IMG/VR virus record: IMGVR_UViG_3300010392_000527
Location: 1 to 24,242 of that record
Length of the DNA: 24,242 bases
Direction: 5' to 3' (one strand)
From: a virus
In this document: positions 7,203 through 13,595 of the stretch, piece by piece
Layout of the letters: every line of letters begins with the position of its first letter
Numbering within the stretch: position 1 is the first letter of the stretch
Notes under the pieces: generated by a model
The model's input: the letters and a program-made list of their open reading frames with translations, nothing else
What the model was told of the DNA's origin: nothing
Database searches by the model: none
Position numbers and translations under genes: made by a program

Positions 7203-7375
7203 AAGTTGTAGCAGTTATTTGGTTTATGGTATGTTGGTTTGCTTTATATTCATTACTTTATAAAGTTGCATTTGCAAAGGCCCCGTATGAAGTACAAACG
7301 CGGACTGAGAACATCTACGAAGAAGAAAACGCAGGACGTTTCGTTAACTCAGGAGATCCAGGACCTAACGAATGA
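7199..7375 (+). CDS. Small membrane-anchored protein, 58 aa
   Basis: The frame begins MKVVAVIWFMVCWFALYSLL, a membrane span (about 3-25) starting right at the N-terminus, followed by KVAFAKAPYEV and a polar, acidic tail (ENIYEEENAGRF). It could be a signal anchor, or a cleaved signal peptide with a cut near AFA-KA. The ATG overlaps the previous stop (ATGA). The last third shares its DNA, in another frame, with the possible longer form of the zinc-ribbon gene. The smooth overlap at the start and its stop just before the GTG of the next gene support it as real. Confidence 0.55.
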   Translation: MKVVAVIWFMVCWFALYSLLYKVAFAKAPYEVQTRTENIYEEENAGRFVNSGDPGPNE

Positions 7376-7484
7376 TGTGAATTGTTTTAGGTGTGGTAAG
7401 CCTGGTGAATTACACGAATATTACTATGAGTTGATTTGTACCGACTGTGTGTTAGAAGAGTTTATAGAGGTGTGGCGTGAGTGA
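7287..7484 (+). CDS. Small zinc-ribbon protein (start uncertain)
   Basis: The certain part is the last 35 codons, holding CFRC and, 17 residues on, CTDC: two CxxC knuckles that should bind one zinc ion, followed by an acidic helix (VLEEFIEVWRE). Such ribbons in phages bind nucleic acid or RNA polymerase. Two starts are possible. ATG 7287, with AAAGG eight bases before it, gives 65 residues with a basic lead (MKYKRGLRTSTKKKTQ) overlapping the membrane protein gene. GTG 7377, just after that gene's stop, gives 35 residues but has no clear ribosome site. I list the longer form. The stop lies inside the start of the next gene (8-bp overlap). Confidence 0.6.
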   Translation: MKYKRGLRTSTKKKTQDVSLTQEIQDLTNDVNCFRCGKPGELHEYYYELICTDCVLEEFIEVWRE

Positions 7485-7638
7485 CGTTTATAAAAAGATT
7501 AAAGAATTTTTTGATAAAGAGGCTGACTCTAGTTATTTTAAAAAACGGGTAAATGAAGGCTACTTAAATTATGACACTACAAAACTAATTCTTAAACAAC
7601 CAACCGACCAAAGCACTAAAAGCGACAGCAATGACTGA
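7477..7638 (+). CDS. Small protein, 53 aa, overlapping a convergent gene
   Basis: GTG-started frame beginning MSDVYKKIKEFFDKEADSSY, continuing FKKRVNEGYLNYDTTKLIL and ending in a polar tail (TDQSTKSDSND). It is helical and charged, without known family. AGAGG lies about 7 bases before the GTG. The 3' end overlaps the end of the leftward XhlA-like gene (7585-7638), tail to tail. It is the last gene of the rightward chain, and no clear rightward terminator follows except possibly the hairpin at 7793-7821 read in the other direction. Confidence 0.55.
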   Translation: MSDVYKKIKEFFDKEADSSYFKKRVNEGYLNYDTTKLILKQPTDQSTKSDSND

Positions 7639-7788
7639 TGCCCATGCAGCGTTCTTACCTCTAAGCGTGGCAAGCTCAATCTTCACTTTACCTAATTCTT
7701 TACGCAAATAATGCATTTCTTCATTTAATTCGCGAAGTTCCTGCATTAGTAGTGCCCACTGTTGATCTTCCATTTGGTTATTATACAT
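7585..7788 (-). CDS. XhlA-like coiled-coil plus membrane protein
   Basis: A 67-residue protein with a heptad-rich N-terminal half (about 10-44: MQELRELNEEMHYLRKELG and on), then one membrane span at about 48-65 and a C-terminal Lys-Asn. This coiled-coil then C-terminal anchor plan is that of XhlA-type proteins, which sit at the membrane and help holins or lysis in some phages. A membrane tether of another kind is possible. The ATG at 7788 directly follows the U-tract of a terminator hairpin, and the only ribosome-site-like GGGGTG lies largely in that hairpin's 3' arm. An internal ATG at 7773 (MEDQQW) lacks a ribosome site. Confidence 0.6.
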   Translation of the reverse strand: MYNNQMEDQQWALLMQELRELNEEMHYLRKELGKVKIELATLRGKNAAWASVIAVAFSALVGWLFKN

Positions 7789-7821
7789 AAAAAAACACCC
7801 CGAACAAAGTCCAGGGTGTTT
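7789..7821 (-). terminator. Rho-independent terminator or attenuator (leftward)
   Basis: Read on the minus strand this is AAACACCC, a 13-base loop, GGGTGTTT and further T residues: an 8-bp stem (7814-7821 pairing with 7793-7800) ending in a run of T through 7789. It lies between the 95-residue protein gene and the XhlA-like gene. Rightward, the stem is followed by only TTTAAAGG, so it would be weaker there. Confidence 0.7.
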
Positions 7822-7872
7822 AAAGGCAGACTACAAGGTGAGCCAGAAGGCTCGGAGTAGATAAGGTGGAAA

Positions 7873-8160
7873 TTAAAGCTGTTCTAATGCTAAGTCAATG
7901 ATGGCGTCTTGCGATATGATCGAATAAACAATCTCAGGTGTGATTGAAAACAGTTGTGTTTCTGTTTCTTTGTCACCTATTTGATCAACTTCCATGCAAG
8001 CGTGATAAATGCGGCATGTGGTCTCTGTTTGATTGAAGTTTGTTAAGTGGCCACTAGTGCCATGAGCGGTGAATGGATCTTTTGTTAGGTAGACATTAAC
8101 GTCTAGATGAAGTGTTCCGTACATACCTAAGTAGTCTTCAAACTCGATTTCTAATTGCAT
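7873..8160 (-). CDS. Unknown protein, 95 aa
   Basis: Begins MQLEIEFEDYLGMYGTLHLD, an edge-strand-like acidic start, with a His/Cys-containing middle (TTCRIYHACMEVD) and a C-terminal helix (DAIIDLALEQL). It looks like a small alpha/beta cytoplasmic protein. It abuts the preceding stop (TAAATG), so it is co-translated with the 101-residue protein, and AAGGCGG in that gene's end could serve as ribosome site. A terminator hairpin lies after it. No family recognised. Confidence 0.7.
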   Translation of the reverse strand: MQLEIEFEDYLGMYGTLHLDVNVYLTKDPFTAHGTSGHLTNFNQTETTCRIYHACMEVDQIGDKETETQLFSITPEIVYSIISQDAIIDLALEQL

Positions 8161-8466
8161 TTACGCCGCCTTCTTTATTAGTTTGAGTTTAAGCTTCATA
8201 TATTCTCGTTTCTTTGTGTACTTGTCTACGAATGCCTGGCCTTTGTCGGCTAGTATCCGTTCTTTATCTAGATAGCTGTTAGCTCCTTGTTCTTGTAATA
8301 CTAGGACCTGCCCAGCTTGTAACTCGCCTGTTTCTCGTTTCTTTAGCTCGGCATTAAAGAAGGCCTTAAGTTCTTTCTCTTCTTTAGCGAGTTCTTTTTG
8401 AAGGTCTCTAATCTCTTGAAACCTTTCTGCCAAATCAATGATCTTTTTATCTTTAGTTTGTTTCAC
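8161..8466 (-). CDS. Coiled-coil protein, possible recombination-associated small protein
   Basis: A Lys/Glu-rich, 101-residue protein with a long helix at about 5-40, a middle hairpin (GELQAGQVLVLQEQGANSYL) and a final basic helix (FVDKYTKKREYMKLKLKLI). The 'helix, then short beta hairpin, then DKYTKxRxY' pattern resembles small proteins I recall next to YqaJ-type phage exonucleases, but no such nuclease is in the window, so this is only a resemblance. I place the start at GTG 8466 because GAGG lies 5 bases before it. GTG 8472 is two codons earlier in the same frame and would touch the ribosome site. It is the first gene of this leftward unit. Confidence 0.7.
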   Translation of the reverse strand: MKQTKDKKIIDLAERFQEIRDLQKELAKEEKELKAFFNAELKKRETGELQAGQVLVLQEQGANSYLDKERILADKGQAFVDKYTKKREYMKLKLKLIKKAA

Positions 8467-8532
8467 ATCCACCTCTCTAGTTACATATAACTAATCGGCG
8501 CTATGCGTAAAGACTTTAGGTTTCTTCTCACA

Positions 8533-8583
8533 TTGATACAAAAAAACTACATAGTTGTTTTAGGTTGATACAATATGTATAGG
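8533..8583 (+). promoter_or_regulatory. Candidate late promoter with repeated operator-like motif
   Basis: TTGTTT (8555-8560) and TATAGG (8578-8583) are 17 bases apart and could form a weak rightward promoter for the packaging genes. The 9-bp motif TTGATACAA occurs twice, at 8533-8541 and in the spacer at 8565-8573, 32 bp apart (about three helical turns). An AACTA-CA-TAGTT dyad (about 8545-8556) lies between them. A regulator binding the repeats would block or help this promoter. Confidence 0.3.
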
Positions 8584-8609
8584 CGCTTAGTGTTTTAAAA
8601 GTAGACACA

Positions 8610-8646
8610 CCCAGGGCCTGGAGTTTGAAAGGCTTTGGGCCTTGGG
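8610..8646 (+). promoter_or_regulatory. GC-rich stem-loop in the terminase leader
   Basis: CCCAGGGCC (8610-8618) pairs with GGCCTTGGG (8638-8646) with one G-U pair, giving a 9-bp stem and a 19-base loop. It is followed by AATTTT, so it is terminator-like for rightward transcripts, though no complete gene precedes it on that strand. It could be an antitermination site, an attenuator, or a packaging-site element. Confidence 0.4.
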
Positions 8647-8647
8647 A

Positions 8648-8665
8648 ATTTTGTATATACAAAAT
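8648..8665. promoter_or_regulatory. 18-bp perfect palindrome before the terminase gene
   Basis: ATTTTGTATATACAAAAT is a perfect dyad ending 17 bases before the terminase ATG and just before its AAAGG ribosome site. Each half (TATACAAAA) resembles the upstream TTGATACAA repeats, so one regulator may bind all three. Chance palindromes of this length are rare, even in AT-rich DNA. Confidence 0.45.
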
Positions 8666-8682
8666 AAAGGTCAATAAAATCA

Positions 8683-10044
8683 ATGAGTAGTATCCCTACA
8701 TATGAAGAGATGAATCCTAGAGACATTGCTTGGCAGTGGAATGCTATGCAAGAGATAACTCATAATAAGACGCCTAGAGTACAAGAATATCTATTAAGTG
8801 GTGCGGTTGGTTCAGCTAAGTCAGTTACATTAGCATACATGGTAACAAGACATTGTATTCGTAACCCTGGTGCAGTGGTTGGCATAGGCCGATTAGCCAT
8901 GCCTCACTTAAAAGAAACCCTATTAAATGTGTTGTTAGAGCACATACCAGAGCGTTTTGTAGCTGATTACAACCAAACAAAGGGCATTATCAGACTTCAT
9001 AATGGTTCTAGAATCGTTCCCTTTTCATGGTCAGACAAGAAATATAAGAAGTTTAGATCACATGAGTTCAGTATGTTTGTGATAGATGAGTTAACAGAAA
9101 ACGACAGTATTGAATTTTACAATGAAATAAAAATGCGTGTTGGTCGATTAAGACATGTTCCGACAAACGAGTGCATGATTCTTTGTGCGACTAACCCCGA
9201 TAGCCCAGCACATTGGGTTCATAAGTATTTCATGGAGTCAGACAAAACAAATAGACATGTGTTCTATTCATTAACGAAAGACAATCCATTCTTACCTGAA
9301 GGATATACTGAGCAACTAGAAGAAAGTCTAGATGAGCGAATGATTCAACGAATGCTTTATGGTCGTTGGATTGAGATAAGTGGTGATGTGCTATACTCGC
9401 AGTACGACAAGGCAGTCAATTACAAGGATGAAGAGTATGCTCATAGCTATAGATATCCAATCTACATTAGTTTTGACTTTAATATCGCTAGTGGAAAACC
9501 CTTATCTCTCTGTGTTTTTGCTTACCGCCCTGACCTTCATGGCGGCAGTTTTCACTTTTTTAACGAGGTTGTGGTCGAAGGCTTTCGCACAGGTGATGCG
9601 CTTGATGAAGCACTTGGCAAAGGACTTTTTGACTTCCCAACAAAAATAATAGTTACTGGTGATGCAACGGGCAGACATAAAGACACAAGGAGTAGGCACA
9701 GTGACTATACGATCATTGAAGATTTCTTATCGAATGCAAAGACCAGAGACGGTAGGTCGATTGACTTCGAGATTGATGTACCGAGGGCGAATCCGCCAAT
9801 ACGCAAAAGACACAACCTTGTCAATGGGTACTGCAGAAACTCAAAAGGACAAAACAGATTATTCGTTTATAAGACGGCACCAACGGTTGATGAGGGACTT
9901 CGGTTAACCAGACTTGTAGATGGTGGTCGTTACATAGAAAATGATAAGGACAGGTTTCAACATATAACGACTGCAATTGGTTATGGGATTCATACATGTC
10001 TAAATCGGACCGAAGATTCAAACGTTACGATGATCGCGAGGTGA
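8683..10044 (+). CDS. terL: Terminase large subunit (DNA packaging ATPase-nuclease)
   Basis: A 453-residue packaging motor, normal length for the PBSX/Terminase_3-6-like group. The ATPase shows Walker A GAVGSAKSV (40-48), Walker B MFVIDE with acidic residues at 135-136, and coupling motif ATNPDS (169-174). The RNase H-like nuclease shows SFDFN (Asp265), VTGDATG (Asp327) and KDRFQHITTAIGY (Asp423), the three acidic metal ligands expected. It cuts concatemers and drives DNA into the procapsid through the portal encoded just downstream. AAAGG lies 12 bases before the ATG, a rather long spacing. It starts the late operon, after a regulatory region. The 3' end overlaps a small gene in another frame. 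No small subunit is adjacent. Confidence 0.95.
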   Translation: MSSIPTYEEMNPRDIAWQWNAMQEITHNKTPRVQEYLLSGAVGSAKSVTLAYMVTRHCIRNPGAVVGIGRLAMPHLKETLLNVLLEHIPERFVADYNQTKGIIRLHNGSRIVPFSWSDKKYKKFRSHEFSMFVIDELTENDSIEFYNEIKMRVGRLRHVPTNECMILCATNPDSPAHWVHKYFMESDKTNRHVFYSLTKDNPFLPEGYTEQLEESLDERMIQRMLYGRWIEISGDVLYSQYDKAVNYKDEEYAHSYRYPIYISFDFNIASGKPLSLCVFAYRPDLHGGSFHFFNEVVVEGFRTGDALDEALGKGLFDFPTKIIVTGDATGRHKDTRSRHSDYTIIEDFLSNAKTRDGRSIDFEIDVPRANPPIRKRHNLVNGYCRNSKGQNRLFVYKTAPTVDEGLRLTRLVDGGRYIENDKDRFQHITTAIGYGIHTCLNRTEDSNVTMIAR

Positions 10045-10256
10045 TAATTGCCAACCCTGACTATGACTACCCTTTTATTGATGACGATGTTGAACGTTGG
10101 CGTTACGAGTTGGACTTTGATATGATTGATGATGGATTGCATATCATGAATGTTGATTTAAATGGATTTACGTACGACATTTACTGTGTATATGAATTTG
10201 AAAGCGATAAATACGAAATAATAAGTGTTACGCAACGTGACAAAACATTTAGTTAG
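9996..10256 (+). CDS. Small acidic protein between terminase and portal, 86 aa
   Basis: Very rich in Asp and Tyr (about residues 21-50: NPDYDYPFIDDDVERWRYEL and on), ending in a beta-like segment (YDIYCVYEFESDKYEIISVT). The ATG at 9996 makes a 49-base overlap with the terminase gene, with GGGA about 9 bases upstream. A GTG at 10041 overlapping the terminase stop (GTGA) is the other possible start and would give 71 residues. No family recognised. Its position suggests a packaging or portal-linked role, but that is inference. Confidence 0.65.
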   Translation: MSKSDRRFKRYDDREVIIANPDYDYPFIDDDVERWRYELDFDMIDDGLHIMNVDLNGFTYDIYCVYEFESDKYEIISVTQRDKTFS

Positions 10257-10265
10257 GGGGCAAGG

Positions 10266-11834
10266 ATGCCAGGTCCGGATATTACTAATGGTGCTATTAG
10301 AAGCCAAATCATTGATGAGATTGATTCAGAAGAAAACTATTCACGTAAGCGTTCGATGCAAAGGCGTTTTGATGTGTATAGGGACCGGCAAGATAGATAC
10401 ATGATTGAGAAGTTAGAGCAAGAGTTTGGTTCAAAGAGCGCATGTGAAATGCGTAAAATCTTGAGCATTAACTTAAGCAAGCGAATCATTGATGAGAAAT
10501 CGAGCATCTATAGGGGCGAGCCTAAGCGTGAGTTTGCAAACGTTACTGAGCGCGAGCAAGATCAATTAGATGCGCTTTATAGAACATCACATGCAGATAC
10601 GATGCTTCACTTAGCTAACAAATATTATAACTTGTTTGATCAGTGTGCACTTCAGATTGTACCTAAAGAAGGTAAGATTAAGATGAGACCTTTGGGTCCT
10701 CATATGTATGATGTTGTGCCAGATAGTTTGAATCCTGAGAAGGCGTTCGCTTATGTAATGAATGTTTGGGACTTTGACATGCATAAGACGTTTAGAGAAA
10801 ACTCAACTTCAAGTGATAGTAATAGGTATAGTTTTAATGATAGAAACAACCAAACAATAGCAGATGATAACGATAGAATGGGGCCACAAGGTCAATATGT
10901 TTGGTGGTCTGATGAGTGGCATTTTGTAACAGATGGGAAGGGTCAATTACTTACTGAAATCATGCCTAATCCTATTGGAATGCTACCGTTTGTGGACATT
11001 GCTACAGAGAAAGATTTCCAGTTCTTTGTTCGTAGGGGATCAAGTACAGTTGAATTCAGCTTAGAGTGGGCCACTTGTATGAGTGATTTGGCCAATATTA
11101 ACAGGCTTCAGGGGTATGCCCAAGGGGTTATAACGAGTGCTAAGAAGCCAACTGGTATTCAAGTAGGACCACAGCATTTGATTTGGAACAAGATTGATAA
11201 GAATAACCCTGATGTAACGCCTAGTTTTCAGTTCGTTTCACCAAGCCCTGATTTGGCAGGTGCATTGAGCATACTTGAAACAAAGCTAAGGGTGTTCTTG
11301 GCTGCTGAGGGGATTGACCCAAGCACTATCTCTACTGGTGGTGAATCACGAGGATTCAGTTCAGGTATAGAAAGACTATTGGCAATGCTTGATAAGTTTG
11401 AAGCCAGTAAGCAAGACATGGCTTTATTTGATCACGTTGAGGATCAGGCACTTAAGATATTGGTGGCATGGTCTAATGCATTTCAGGGTGTTGTGCCAGA
11501 AGAGCGTTTGGTTGATGATTTAAATGCTTCATCACTGAATGAAAACATTAAGGTTGATGTTAAGTTCCATGAGCCAATGGCTGTGCAGACAGAGACTGAG
11601 CGTTTAACTAATATTGAGAAGCGCTTAGATTTAGGTTTGATTAGTGAAGTCGAAGCCATAATGGAAGACAGGAATGTAAGTGAAGAAATCGCAAAAGAGA
11701 TCAAGGCAAAGTTAGATGCAGAGAAAGAAATAGATATGCCTGATGTTATTCCATTTGCAGGGGGCGAAGTTGGCGAAAGTGAAGGGCGTGGAGAAGATAA
11801 CGAAGAACCAGAACAGAGTGAGATTGAGGGTTAA
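10266..11834 (+). CDS. Portal protein (SPP1 gp6-like family)
   Basis: A 522-residue protein that would form the dodecameric ring at one capsid corner, through which DNA enters and the tail is attached. Position after the terminase, the length, and segments such as LSINLSKRIIDEKSSIYRGEP (about 75-95, near the start of the fold), a LEWATCMSDLANINRLQGYAQ helix (about 266-286), a GIDPSTISTGG segment (about 347-357) and the following long helix rich in Glu, Lys and Asp (FEASKQDMALFDHVEDQALK) fit SPP1-type portals. The tail is acidic (about 495-522). A GGGGG ribosome site precedes the ATG by 5 bases. The start of the next gene lies inside its last 65 bases in another frame. Confidence 0.9.
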   Translation: MPGPDITNGAIRSQIIDEIDSEENYSRKRSMQRRFDVYRDRQDRYMIEKLEQEFGSKSACEMRKILSINLSKRIIDEKSSIYRGEPKREFANVTEREQDQLDALYRTSHADTMLHLANKYYNLFDQCALQIVPKEGKIKMRPLGPHMYDVVPDSLNPEKAFAYVMNVWDFDMHKTFRENSTSSDSNRYSFNDRNNQTIADDNDRMGPQGQYVWWSDEWHFVTDGKGQLLTEIMPNPIGMLPFVDIATEKDFQFFVRRGSSTVEFSLEWATCMSDLANINRLQGYAQGVITSAKKPTGIQVGPQHLIWNKIDKNNPDVTPSFQFVSPSPDLAGALSILETKLRVFLAAEGIDPSTISTGGESRGFSSGIERLLAMLDKFEASKQDMALFDHVEDQALKILVAWSNAFQGVVPEERLVDDLNASSLNENIKVDVKFHEPMAVQTETERLTNIEKRLDLGLISEVEAIMEDRNVSEEIAKEIKAKLDAEKEIDMPDVIPFAGGEVGESEGRGEDNEEPEQSEIEG

Positions 11835-12333
11835 TCTTACTGAGTTCTTCGGCGGTAAAGTTCCACAAAACAATGCATTTAGAGAAGCTGTAGGGCAGGC
11901 AATTATAGATGCTATGCTCACACGCACAGAACAAAGTGTAGATGTGAACGGCAAGTCTTTTACTAAGTATTCTAAAGAATATAAGGGTAGTCTTGATTTC
12001 GATGCTGCTGGTAAGTCTAACAAGGTAAATCTTCGTTTAACTGGTGATATGTTAGACCAAATAGATGTTACAAAGATTGATGGTAATACTATCGAGATAG
12101 GTTGGGATGACAGTGATGAGAGTGCAAAGGCTCATGGTCATATAACTGGTGGTGGTAATATGCCTAAGAGGGACTTCTTTGGCATTAACGGTTCTGAGAA
12201 GTCTGAGATAAGGGGTGAGTTTAGTAGTGCTTTAAATTCATTTAGAGATAAAGAAAGGGCTGCATTTAACGAAAAGGTTGCGGCTTTATTAACTAAGTTT
12301 AAAGAGGCCACGGATGGCGAAGAAAACAATTAG
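11770..12333 (+). CDS. Virion morphogenesis protein, gpG-like (first of two)
   Basis: 187 residues from TTG 11770, which encodes MAKVKGVEKITKN and has GGGGG (11760-11764) five bases before it. ATG 11743 is in frame but has no such site. The centre, FTKYSKEYKGSLDF, then VNLRLTGDMLDQIDV, EIGW, KAHGH and PKRDFFGI, matches the layout of phage proteins of the Mu gpG / 'virion morphogenesis' type that act between head completion and tail joining. The C-terminus is a charged helix. It starts inside the portal gene and overlaps the next gene by 20 bases. Its N-terminus (MAKVKGVEKITKN) resembles that of the next protein (MAKKTIRFKGVEKVIKN), so the two may be diverged copies. Confidence 0.7.
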   Translation: MAKVKGVEKITKNQNRVRLRVNLTEFFGGKVPQNNAFREAVGQAIIDAMLTRTEQSVDVNGKSFTKYSKEYKGSLDFDAAGKSNKVNLRLTGDMLDQIDVTKIDGNTIEIGWDDSDESAKAHGHITGGGNMPKRDFFGINGSEKSEIRGEFSSALNSFRDKERAAFNEKVAALLTKFKEATDGEENN

Positions 12334-12949
12334 GTTTAAAGGTGTTGAGAAGGTAATTAAAAACATTCAAGAGACCTTTAAAGATGTTAAGCAATCAAAG
12401 CAATTACAACGCGATATGGGTAATTTGATTGTTAAGCGCATTCAAACACAGGCCAGACGCGGCAAGCCGATGCGCGGTGTTGGTAGGTCTGATGGTGAGT
12501 TTCCTGATTTGTCGGAGTTCAGCATAGCAGCACGTGAGTTGTTGTCTTTCTTTAATAACTTTCACCCAGCTTTTAGAAAGAATCGGCTTAAATCAAACGT
12601 TACAATGACTGGCAACTTGGTTGACGCGGTTAGTTGGAAAGTAAAGAACACAAAGACGGGTACTTTAGAGATATTTATTAAGCCAGAGCGTAACAAAAAC
12701 CTATTGGTTCCAGACCTTAGGGCATTAACTCAGGTGGTGCCGAAGAAAGATATTCCTAGAATGATTGGTGTTTGGAAGATATTAGACAAGAATAAGAACA
12801 AGAAAACTAACGCTAGATCCGTATATAGAGCGTTGTTAAGGCTTAATAAGGGATATAAATTCTTAAATATTAATGACAAAGTAAATAAATCAATTAACGT
12901 ACTAGTTAAAAGAAATCTTCGCAGAGCCATTAAGGCTCGCGGATTTTAA
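12314..12949 (+). CDS. Virion morphogenesis or head-tail joining protein (second of two)
   Basis: A very basic, 211-residue protein. Its layout resembles the preceding one: an N-terminal GVEKVIKNIQETFKDV, a helix ending in QTQARRGKPMRG, a conserved-looking S-N-V-T-MTGNLVDAVSW block (about 96-110) and a LEIFIKP strand. It is then extended by a Lys/Arg/Asn-rich tail (about 150-211) that may touch DNA or the capsid interior. HK97 gp10-like and gpG-like proteins in this position work in tail completion or head-neck assembly. AGAGG lies about 6 bases before the ATG, inside the previous gene. Confidence 0.65.
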   Translation: MAKKTIRFKGVEKVIKNIQETFKDVKQSKQLQRDMGNLIVKRIQTQARRGKPMRGVGRSDGEFPDLSEFSIAARELLSFFNNFHPAFRKNRLKSNVTMTGNLVDAVSWKVKNTKTGTLEIFIKPERNKNLLVPDLRALTQVVPKKDIPRMIGVWKILDKNKNKKTNARSVYRALLRLNKGYKFLNINDKVNKSINVLVKRNLRRAIKARGF

Positions 12950-12980
12950 AACTTGTAAAATAAATGACATGGGGGTTAAA

Positions 12981-13577
12981 ATGTCAGAAGAGTCTAAAGT
13001 GGGCGGTGCCCAGCCTGAATCAACAGCCAGTGGCGTAGAACAGGAAGTAGTGAGTGAACAAGTCCAAGTACAGAGTACGAAAGATTCAGTTGCTTACGAT
13101 ACCTACAAACGCACGTTGGCAGAAGCTAAAAAAGCCAAAGCCAGAGCTGCAGAGCTAGAAGAAAAGACAATAGCTCTAGAGCAAGACAAGCTTGCGTCTG
13201 AAGGTAAGAAAGATGAGCTTATCGCTTCATTGAAAGAAGAGCTTACACAGACAAAAGGTAAGGTTGGTAATTTGGCTTTCTCTAATTTGCAATCACAGTT
13301 AGAAACAGAAGCTGCTAAGTTTGGGTGTGTAAACCCAGACCTATTGGCTAAAGCTGTTGATTTAACTGCTGTAGACATTGATAAAGAATCACTTCGCGGT
13401 GATTCAGATGAGATAAAGTCTTTAGTCGAAGAGGCTAAACAAAAGCATCCATACCTATTTGCCAAGTCAGCACCTAAGTTTGAAGACCCAACACCAGGAG
13501 TTGGTTCATTAAAGTTAGACACTTCTAAAATGACGTCTGATGAGTTGAAAGAATATATTTTAAAAAATCATTCTTAA
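12981..13577 (+). CDS. Scaffolding protein
   Basis: 198 residues, with a polar, low-complexity Glu/Gln/Ser/Val start (about 1-35), a long coiled coil rich in Ala, Glu and Lys (about 38-98), a compact middle (ETEAAKFGCVNPDLLAKAVD) and a C-terminal helix after a short linker (TSKMTSDELKEYILKNHS). This plan and the place directly before the capsid gene are those of internal scaffolding proteins, which guide capsid assembly and then leave. ATG 12981 is chosen because GGGGG lies 5 bases before it. An earlier in-frame ATG at 12969 would add four residues and lacks this spacing. Confidence 0.8.
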   Translation: MSEESKVGGAQPESTASGVEQEVVSEQVQVQSTKDSVAYDTYKRTLAEAKKAKARAAELEEKTIALEQDKLASEGKKDELIASLKEELTQTKGKVGNLAFSNLQSQLETEAAKFGCVNPDLLAKAVDLTAVDIDKESLRGDSDEIKSLVEEAKQKHPYLFAKSAPKFEDPTPGVGSLKLDTSKMTSDELKEYILKNHS

Positions 13578-13595
13578 ACTTAAGGAGAAAGTGTC

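Noticed and set aside
8503-8568. Short plus-strand frame (21 codons) in the divergent control region
   Set aside because: No ribosome site, lies over the repeat motifs, and has no coding character beyond its length.
13103-13522. 139-residue minus-strand frame over the scaffold gene
   Set aside because: Antisense shadow of a strongly biased coiled-coil gene (Ser/Ala/Leu-rich reverse reading).
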